NCBI GenBank assembly: GCA_038501625.1 | Contig: JAZAYU010000172.1 | Span: 868,001 to 932,000, forward strand | Reading direction: 5' to 3' | Length of the DNA stretch: 64,000 nucleotides | Source: Corbicula japonica | Taxonomy: Eukaryota > Mollusca > Bivalvia > Venerida > Cyrenidae | Shown here: piece by piece, positions 1 through 9,900 of the stretch | How positions within the stretch are numbered: position 1 is the stretch's first letter | Layout of the letters: the number at the start of each line of letters is the position of its first letter | Translations under genes and position numbers: made by a program | Notes under the pieces: generated by a model | The model's input: only the letters and a program-made list of their open reading frames with translations | Told to the model about the DNA's origin: nothing | The model's database searches: none

Positions 1-169
1 TATAATACTGAAAAGTCTCCAGTTTCAAATCAAATGCATATGACTGGGTGAAATGGAGACATATATATATATATAATGGCAACTTAAATTTTAGTTTTTA
101 CTCCTAGCATTAATATTGCCTCAAACCTGAAGCATTACGAAGCATTAAGCTAAGCAAACATATGGAATG

Positions 170-405
170 GGTTAATGACGCTCACACACTATACTGAACA
201 CCTTTGATTTATACTGTTTTGTTCATTGTTATGGTTTTGAGAAAACATATCCATGCCATCTGATCAGGATCTACACTGTTTGCTTATAGATTCAAAAGGT
301 TATTTCTGACCTAGATGCAACCATTCAAGATCCAGATAAGACGGCTGGTCAGATCTACACTGATCACAAATGTGTTAAATGCATTAATATGGAGAAAACA
401 GTTAA
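170..405. repeat. R2 palindromic TTAA element
   Basis: Left end eroded. Contains CTGATCAGGATCTACACTG and GGTTATTTCTGACC. Its right TTAA is the left TTAA of the next copy. Confidence 0.75.
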
Positions 406-649
406 CCCTTTCCTCCATAGACACTACTTTATTGCGTGGGCGAACAGTTTAGATCCTGATCAGCCGGCATATCCATGCCATCTGATAAGGATCTAAACTT
501 TTCGATTTTTTATTTTTGTTAGGTTATTTCTTACCAAAATGGGACCAGTGCAGATCCTGAGCAGACGGCACGGATGTGCTGCCTGACTTGTATCTACACT
601 GGTCACACACGCATAAAAAGGCGTATATAATTATGGAAGGAAGTGTTAA
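402..649. repeat. R2 palindromic TTAA element
   Basis: TTAACCCTTTCCTCCATAG at the left, TATGGAAGGAAGTGTTAA at the right; inner GATC-rich arms mirrored about TTAGGTTATTTCT. Confidence 0.85.
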
Positions 650-695
650 ATGATATCACAGTAAAAGCTTGGTGCGTCACATGTAACAGCTATAC

Positions 696-933
696 CTGGA
701 AACTGTGCAGTACAAGACTGATTTTTCTTGTCTTGAGGTCAGTTGTATTTATTTCTTTAAGCACCGGCTGAGCTCGTAGAATTGTACAGTGGTAACAGAA
801 GCCCATTGTTGCTTGAACCTTGTAATCCATTGGCATTTTATCCACGCTATACTTGTCATTGCTGTGGGGGATCCATGTAAAATTCCCATTTTTAGACTCA
901 AACTCAAACTGGTTGGTAGGATAGATTTCCATG
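696..933 (-). CDS. ATP6AP1: ATP6AP1 exon 8 (last visible)
   Basis: Encodes MEIYPTNQFEFES through GFCYHCTILRAQ to LVLHSFQ, aligning with the conserved FHCEY...QDFQI block just before the membrane anchor. Donor CAG/GTATAG in phase 0, so at least one further exon is needed; positions 1-695 show only R2-type repeats. Confidence 0.88.
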
Positions 934-3900
934 CTGTTAAGAAATTGAAAAGGTGATTTATAAATATAATGATTATTTTTTAATGTTCAGAACTCATATC
1001 ACTCACAACGCCTAATCAGTTATTCTGCAATAATTCCGTAAGAACAAGAAAATTTTATTTCCTTTTTGTATAGTATTCCAAGTTAATAAAGGACATTTTC
1101 TCAGAATTTAAATAAAAGTATGTCGAGTTGATAATAGAGTTTGAGCATAAAATTGTTTTTGATATTGTTCATGATATTGGGGCCTGTGCCCAAGATAATA
1201 AAACTAAATTTAGAGACCAGTCTGTTGCCATTTCAGCCAATAAGATGCTTGAGATTTGAGACTGATCTCCAGATTTAGTTATATGATCTTGGGCACAGGT
1301 CACATAAGGTTTTTCAGGTTATTCCAATCAAAAATCGAACAATGAAGATTCTTATAAAACTGGGTGGGTCTGCAGTCTGACCTGAATTCACAATGGTCAC
1401 CAACTGGATAAAACAAGAATTTGGTGTTATTGGCAACACTAATGTTCCACGCTCCTACAGACAGAATAAGATCTCTATGTGTGTACCTGGTAATGCAGGC
1501 AACGAAAAAGTGATATTCCATGTAGTTAATATGAAGGGTTTAAATGAACAATAAAACTTTCAACATACTAGATTTCAGCTGTTCCATTTCCTGGTTCATC
1601 AAAGTTGAGAGTTATACTGTAAAACATAAAACAAACTATCAAGGCAAGGACAAAGGGCTTTATTAAACATATGTATCAGTGATTCAAATATTAAAAAATA
1701 TTTTGATTTGAATTAATTATATCACTTTTAATATTTATTATTAAGTTAGGTCTGACTGGCAAATTCATTACAATGGAATATCTGATTATTAAAAGTTGGA
1801 TCCAAGGGGTTGACAAATATAAAATTTGTAGCATGAATAATTGCCAATTGTTTTATTTTTGGCAAAAGTACAGGCTGGAAACCATTCATATTATGGTACT
1901 GAACTAATGCTGTTGCTTTTTGTTGTGGGGGGGGGGGGGGGGGTGGGAGTTGGTGTGGGGGATTTGACGAATTGAAAGTAATGGGCCATAAAAGTCAGGT
2001 CTAAAAGCCTTCCAGCACAACATATCGTAAAGATTTTTCTTTAAAATTTAGAATTAATCACCTGTATGTTTCATTTTCGTAAGTGATTACAGCCTGTGAC
2101 TCATTCTTAAACAGGTAGACGCCTGATAAGCTTTCTGCCTTCCCCTGATCTCCTTCTGTCACGGTCACAGTCACTGTAATGTTGTTCAGAAACAGCATTA
2201 GCCCATTATAGGACACGAATGTGCCATTGTGAGATTCTCCTGCTGCTTCCGTTCCTGTTTCTAGGAGATGACGACCTTGACGACTCTCTTCCTGCACCTA
2301 AACATATCCGGGATACATATTTAAAAATAATAAAGAGGCTGTGAGAAGTCAAAATAAAGCAGTAGACACAGTTATAATGTGGAAGGATGTATCATGAGTA
2401 ACGTAACCTGGGTCCAAGATCATAAACCAGAGTTTGGAGACCAGTCTCAAATCTCAAGCATCTGATTGGCTGAAATAGCGACCAGTTGAAGCATTTTCAC
2501 AACCATTGCAGCCAATCAGATGCTTGAGATTTGAGACTGGTCTCCTTTTTTAGTTTTATGATCTTGGACCCTGGAGTATAAAATATTTCATGTTGTGGTC
2601 ATTGCTAGGAGACCGTGACCTCGACTGATATATGAGTGATATTCTGATTATTTTGAAGATGCATCATGATCAGGTATAACTTCAATCCCATCACACTTCA
2701 TAAATATTTTTGAATTGAAACAGTATAATCATGAATACAATTATGGATGTGATGTTTATATTTTTTTATCCATTAGTAGTCCAAGATCAGTGATTGTCCA
2801 CAGATGAACCATTTGCTAACAGAAATGTGAACTTTGTTAGGTTGTTAATTGTTGTAAAATCCTATGTTAATGTGTCACTTGTTTAAGAATATCTTCCACA
2901 TGATTTATAAGAATACTTGTTACCCTCCATATGTAAGGTAGCCTCAGTAATTTTATAATAATGAATAGACTGTATACAATTATGATAACTACAATATTTC
3001 CCAATTACAGGTTATTTTCGTATTTTATTGGTATACTTTTCATCATACAGTCTTAACTACAATATTACTCAGCTATAGGTTATCTTCATATTTTATTTTA
3101 TTGGTATACTTTTCATCATACAGTCTCCTTAGTATTGCCCTCTATCTGTACCCTACTTAGTAAAATTAAATTAAATACAAACAAGAGGGCCATGATGGCC
3201 CTTATATCGCTCACCTGAGTACAAAAGTACTCTCAGCTTGTGGTTTCAGACAAGAAGATTTTTAAAGTTTTTCCTATATCAGTCTATATAAAATAAAGTG
3301 AACCCTGGGGCAGGGCCAATTTTGACCCCAGGGAAATCATTTGAACAATCTTTGAAGATTTCCACTAGAGGGTGCTAAATGCCAAATATCTAAGCTCTAG
3401 GCCTTGTGGTTTCAGACAAGAAGATTTTTAAAGTTTTTCCTATACAATTCTATATAAAATGAAGTGACCCCTGGGGCGGGGCCAATTTAGACCCCTGGGA
3501 AATAATTTGAACAATCTTTGTAGAGTTCCACAAGAGGATGCTTAATGCCAAATATCTAAGCTCTAGGCCTTGTGGTTTCAGACAAGAAGATTTTTAAAGT
3601 TTTTCCTATACAAGTCAATATAAAATGAAGTGACCCTTGGGGCGGGGCCAATTTAGACCCCTGGGAAATAATTTGAAAAATCTTTGTAGAGTTCCACTAG
3701 AGGATGCTAAATGCCATATATCTAAGCTCTAGGCCTTGTGGTTTCAGACAAGAAGATTTTTAAAGTCTTTCTTATACAAGTCTATATAAAATGAAGTGAC
3801 CCTTGGGGCGGGGCCAATTTAGACCCCTTGGAAATAATTTGAACAATCTTTGTGGAGTTTCACAAGAGGATGCTTAATGCCAAATATCTAAGCTCTAGGC

Positions 3901-6900
3901 CTTGTGGTTTCAGACAAGAAGATTTTTAAAGTTTTTCCTATATAAGTCTATATCAAATGAAGTGACCCCTGGGGCGGGGCCACTTTAAACCCCAGGGAAA
4001 TAATTTGAACAATCTTTGTAGAGTTTCACAAGAGGATGCTTAATGCCAAATATCTTAGCTCTAGGCCTTGTGGTTTCAGACAAGAAGATTTTTAAAGTGT
4101 TTCCTATATAAGTCTATGTCAAATGAAGTGACCCCTGGGGCGGGGCCAATTTAGACCCCAGGGAAATAATTTGAACAATCTTTGTAGAGTTCCACTTGAG
4201 GATGCTAAATGCCAAATATCTAAGCTTTAGGCCTTGTGGTTTCAGACAAGAAGATTTTTAAAGTGTTTCCTATATAAGTCTATGTAAAATGAAGTGACCC
4301 CTGGGGCGGGGCCAATTTTGACCCTAGGGAAATAATTTGAACAATCTTTGTAGAGTTCCACTAGAGGATGCTAAATGCCAAATATCTAAGCTCTAGGCCT
4401 TGTGGTTTCAGACAAGAAGATTTTTATAGTTTTTCCTATACAAGTCTATATAAAATGAAGTGACCCCTGGGGCGGGGGCCAATTTTGACCCCAGGGAAAT
4501 AATTTGAACAATCTTTGTAGAGTTCCACTAGAGGGTGCTTAATGCCAAATATCTAAGCTCTAGGCCTTGTGGTTTCAGACAAGAAGATTTTTAAAGTTTT
4601 TCCTATATAAGTCTATGTAAAATGAAGTGACCCCTGGGGCGGGGCCAATTTTGACCCCAGGGAAATAATTTGAACAATCTTTGTAGAGCTCCACTAGCGG
4701 ATGCTAAATGCCAAATATCAAAGCTCTAGGCCTTGTGGTTTCAGACAAGAAGATTTTTAAAGTTTTTCCTTTCGGTTGCCATGGCAACCAGAGTTCTGCA
4801 TGGAATTGATTTCTTTGAACAACTTTGGAAGAGCTTCATGCAAGGAACATACGTGGCAAGTTTCATCAAAATTGGCCAAGCCGTTTCAGAGAAGAAGTCG
4901 ATTGAAGCAATTGTTGACGACGCACGACGGACGACGGACATCAGGCGGTCACAAAAGCTCACCTTGTCACTATGTGACAGGTGAGCTAAAAAGGTAGTGT
5001 TGGAAGATATGATTTGAAAAGTAGCCATACACATCTTTTGTTAATTGTTTTAACAAATCAGAATTAAGCCTTGTTTTCTTTATGCATGTAAGTGCATTCC
5101 TATGTTGTTGTTACTTTTACTTTTATTTGCTGCATTATGTATACATTGATTGCAATGTCATGTAACATGACCCATGATTGGAAAATTAATTTATTCTATT
5201 CTATTCTATTCTATTCCTCTACTCAAAGCATTTAAATGCTGGAACTGTTCCATTTATCAAGTAAATCATGCAGTTTATTATAACACAAATCTGAAAGCGC
5301 AACATGTAAGCAATACAGCTTTGAAGCTGTGACATATTGAAGTTAATACATGTAACAAGATATTCCACATCAGACCTTTTGATTTAAGATTTTCAGTTGT
5401 GCTAGAACTTTGATTTATTGAAGAAAGTAATTTAACCATTAAAGTGCCAGACAGCATTTGTCAAATTTGTGACCAGTGAAGACCCAAAATAACCGGCATG
5501 GATGAGTCAGCTGATCTAGATCTACACTGATAGCCCATGTGGTAAAATCTGTAACCATGGAGTAAAGAATTAAGGCTAACAACTTTTACAACTTGACAAA
5601 CTCTTGTCAACAACTTACCTTAGAAGATGACTCAGCAGTGTAGATGGCACTGTACTTCACTCCACGTTTGTTGAGATGATGTAAACACTGACCAATGGCC
5701 TCATCTGTTAAGAAATATATCTGTTCTACTAATGGTGTATAAATCTAAGAGAGTTAACACAGTTATGAAAACAGTCAACATTAACCCTTTACTCAATGGG
5801 ACCTGGGTTGAAGGTTATAAAGCTGAGATTGGAAACCAGTCTCAAATCTCAAGCATCTGATTGGCTGAAATGGCGACCAGTTGCCATTTCAGCCAATCAG
5901 ATGCTTGAGATTTGAGACTGGTTTCCATGCTCAGTTTTATAACCTTGGGCAATGGTTGTTATCCCAGGGGGAACACATCAGCTAGCAATCTGTGCTGTCT
6001 GATCAGGATCTACTCTGTTCGCTATTAGAATCAGTGGGTTATTTCTGACCATGAGGCAACCAGTGTAGATCTTGATCTGATTAAAAGGATGTGCTTGTTG
6101 ATCTAGATCTACACTGGTTGCACACAAGTTAAAAGGCATATAGTATAATACATTGAGTAAAGTGCTAAGTCATGTTTTGCTGTGTTTTTATACAAGAGTG
6201 TACATCTACATGAGTAAAATGCCTTTAAAAGGAACCAAAGTAGGAAGCAGTGTTTAACTATGACTTCAGCAAATGGGTTTCTATAGCAACAGGGAATTAT
6301 TGCCCAAACCTCTCACAGCATTTGCTTCCCCTTCCAGTTACAGCATGGAACATTCTAAGAGAATATGTTAAAAGTTATATTTCTTATTTTTACCATGTAA
6401 ATTTATAACATTCTCATTGATAACATAATTATTACCAGATTTTGTATACCTCTGGAATCACAAAATTAATCATGAAAACATAAAATATTGATAGAAAAGG
6501 ATAAAACATATCGGTATTTGCCACCGTCAAATGATATTTATATTTATCATCACTATGTTTAGATGATGTGACACTTGTGACAGCAGCCATCTGTGCCAAT
6601 CTATTCCTGGAGATTGCATATTACAAGTTTATAATGATATCCTTTACCAAGAAAAATATATGTTTATACCATTTCTCTTGAATGAGCCATATTCTTCTTG
6701 CGGCTGTATTGGCTCAAGGTCAACTATGATAAGGTAACTCTTGCCATCTTCAAGGTTCAACTTTCCAAAGTCATCAGGATTAGCTACCTTGACCAGCTCT
6801 CCAGGAAAAGAGGAGGAAATGGCCTCAATGCTAGCTTTGGTGTCACTAACAGCTGGCAGGTGCACAGAAAACTGATCATCCATTGCTGACTGGAAGGCAA

Positions 6901-9900
6901 TGTAATAACAACAACTGTACCAAGAAATAAATCTATACAAGTGTTGAATGTTCAATTAATCTAATTGTAAAATTCTTGTTAAACCCCCAACTCCCTACCT
7001 CCTAGTAATCAATGTCCTCTATCAACAAGATTTAAAAATTGATAGCCCAAAATATTTAATGCAAAAAATAAAATCAATGTATTCACTAAATTAACTTCGC
7101 TTGCATATTTCGACCTTTTCCTAATTTCATAATAAAGTAAGATACAGTGGAATCGCGATAACTCGAAACCCGATAACTCGAAATGACGGTTTAATTCGAA
7201 GTCGGCCGCCGGTCCCGTCAATGTTCCTTATATATTCATTTAAGAAAAGTTGCGATAATTCGAAATGCGATAATTCGAAATTCGCGATATATCGAACATA
7301 TTAATAAGTCCCTTGAATAAGGATTAAGAACAATTTATTCGCGATAACTCGAAGTACATTTATTGACTCGGTTTTTCACACCTCCCGCAAGAATGTTCGG
7401 AGTCTTTTGTTTATCGCCAACTTGTCAACAAGAGTTGCTAGTGGCACGTCATTGTAATGATATGAGTGTGAAGCAAACAATAAGAGTGATTTGTCTCAAA
7501 TTAATGTCAAACATACATTTGGAGTTGTTAATTTTCCTTTCTATAAAACGTCCTTTAATTGTCCAATTTCTGTATTCTACAGCTTGCATTAATCAGCAAA
7601 TGACACTTCGCATTTGGCGTAACGAAAAATAATAAAACTATTAATAACATTTTGTCCGAGTAATCCAGCGAATGGCCCGGGTAACTGGGAGGATACCTTG
7701 ATCGGAAAACAACCCATATGGTGCCGCAATAATTACACGTCGTTACTTTCTAAAACTCACATGGTATTCTGGAAAAGTCAAAGTTGCGATAACTCGAAGT
7801 TCGCGATAATTCGAAGTAAATCGTCGGTCCCTTGGGACTTCGAGTTATCGCAATTGGACTGTATATGGAAGGTCGAAAGTATGAGAAAAAAAATCAAAAC
7901 TGCTTCTATTAATAAGCAAGAATCTGTTTCATTATAAATTGATGTTTATAGGATATTACCTTTGGTTGTTTGGACAGCAAGAACTTCTTTGCTGCTGAAA
8001 ACATTTTTCTTTCCACTCTTGGTATGTGCATCACTGAACTTACCTTGACATTTTTGAATGCACCACCATCACTGTTTGGGTTGTAAACATCAGCATGGTT
8101 TGTGAAATCCTCAACACTCAACTTAAAATACAAATATAAATGTATTGAATTTAGTAAAGGTTTCCTGTTACAACTTACATAGATTTTTTCCATATATTCC
8201 ATATAAATTTCGGGGATAACCAGACTCAGTACTGCAAATGAGACTTATGGCCTATGCAACAAGTGTAGACCCAGTTCACATTCTGATCAAGGTCTATACT
8301 GTCACAGAAACATTTTAATGCATCTAAGAAGCAATATAAATCCTTATCATTTGCAATCTGAATTACTAATATAAAAGTCAACAACAAATAATCCTCATTT
8401 TCCATGGTTAGTCACATATAACTGGGCTTAACATGCTTATATGAAAGTTGCTGAAAGTAATGAACAGCAATTCTTCAAGTTGATTCGAAAGTAATTATTT
8501 CAAAATTATTAAGGTATACAATAAATTAAGTATTTTAAAAGTATGAATTTCTTTGTTTTACACTGTAACGATTTTCATGGGTTCACGAGTTTGCTTTCAT
8601 TTATCGATACCTCAAATCTCAAATACTTACATATTTTGTTGGGGTTTAAGTTTCCTCATTATATCCACTAAATTTAGAACCCCAAATAGTAATTTATTCA
8701 CAATATACAGATGACAGACAGCCCTCAATTTCCAACATTCGCATTAGCAGGGCCTATGATTTTTACACTTAGAGACTTGATGAAAGTTATTGATTGGTCA
8801 ATCAAGAAAATTTAATTCACATTTCAATCAATCAGCTGCTTGCGATTCTAGACTTGTCTCTAGTCTCAATCTATATTAAGGTGTTATGTCCAAGAAAACA
8901 CATGATGTATCAACCTTACCTTGTCTTGCATAAACACTACCAAAGAGTGGCCTCCATTTGATGTCAATGGTTCAAGAAAGGCTTTGTTAAACGTCTCCCC
9001 ACTTAGCGTTTCTCCAGCATAGCTTTGTGGCAAGTCACTCAGAGGTCTGTAAAGACATCATACAGAACTGGATGATAACATATGTTGTTATAGTAAAAAA
9101 AAACTCTGAATCAATTTTGTCTTATAGAACTGGGTTGAAGGTTATAAAGCTGAGATTGGAAACCAGTCTCAAATCTCAAGCATCTGATTGGCTGAAATGG
9201 CGACTGGTCGCCATTTCAGCCAATCAGATGCTTGAGATTTGAGACTGGTTTCCATGCTCAGTTTTATAACCTTGGGCACTGAAGAACATTATATGCAGCC
9301 ATAAGAAGATTGGTGGCATTGTGCAGAACTTTATCTCAGACTAAACCGATGATCCTTTAAATGAGCAGCTTTAAACCATGAAATTTATTTCACATGAAAC
9401 AGAAAAATACAATGGCTTATTTAAAGAACTGAAAATCCAGTATAAATCTGATGACACCAAGATTTTGTACTTTGGTAGATCTACAGGCTTTTCATTGGCG
9501 CCATCCGCTTTTTAAATAATAAAACCATGCTAAAACTTTTTATTTACATCAGGTCTTATATTACCCTTATACAGTCAATACTTTCTATTTAACCCGTAAG
9601 ATCATTTATGGCCCTCTGCCTGTTGTAACTTTCAAAAAAAACCTTTAGAGGAATCAAGCATAAAATTTCAAATAATTAATAATATCCTGACAAGAAGATA
9701 CAAACCTGATTAGATTTAAAAATCAGCATCCATGGGAATAGCTAATGTCCTATTAATGTGTAGGCCATAAGGGGAATGTTGGGTTTCCAGAGGTGTACAA
9801 TTCTACTGGACTGCTCGCCATGGTAAGTATCCTGGTCATACCTATTACCACGAGTCTTAAGTTGGCCAGGGTATATTAAAACAAATTTACAACAACAACA

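Noticed and set aside
1..690. Search for the final ATP6AP1 exon (membrane anchor)
   Set aside because: Only two R2 copies are visible; no MDRFDD-like or transmembrane segment, so the exon must lie outside the window.
3241..4740. Regularly spaced repeats considered as a CRISPR array
   Set aside because: Units are contiguous 166-bp satellites without unique spacers, in a eukaryotic intron.
4733..5034. Overlapping 73-97 codon ORFs on both strands
   Set aside because: They lie in the E1 3' tail, the same sequence that gives the ORF in E2; shared by repeat descent, not coding.
7363..7632. 89-codon ORF inside the pogo-like element as transposase remnant
   Set aside because: No helix-turn-helix or DDE motif can be seen; not supported as coding.
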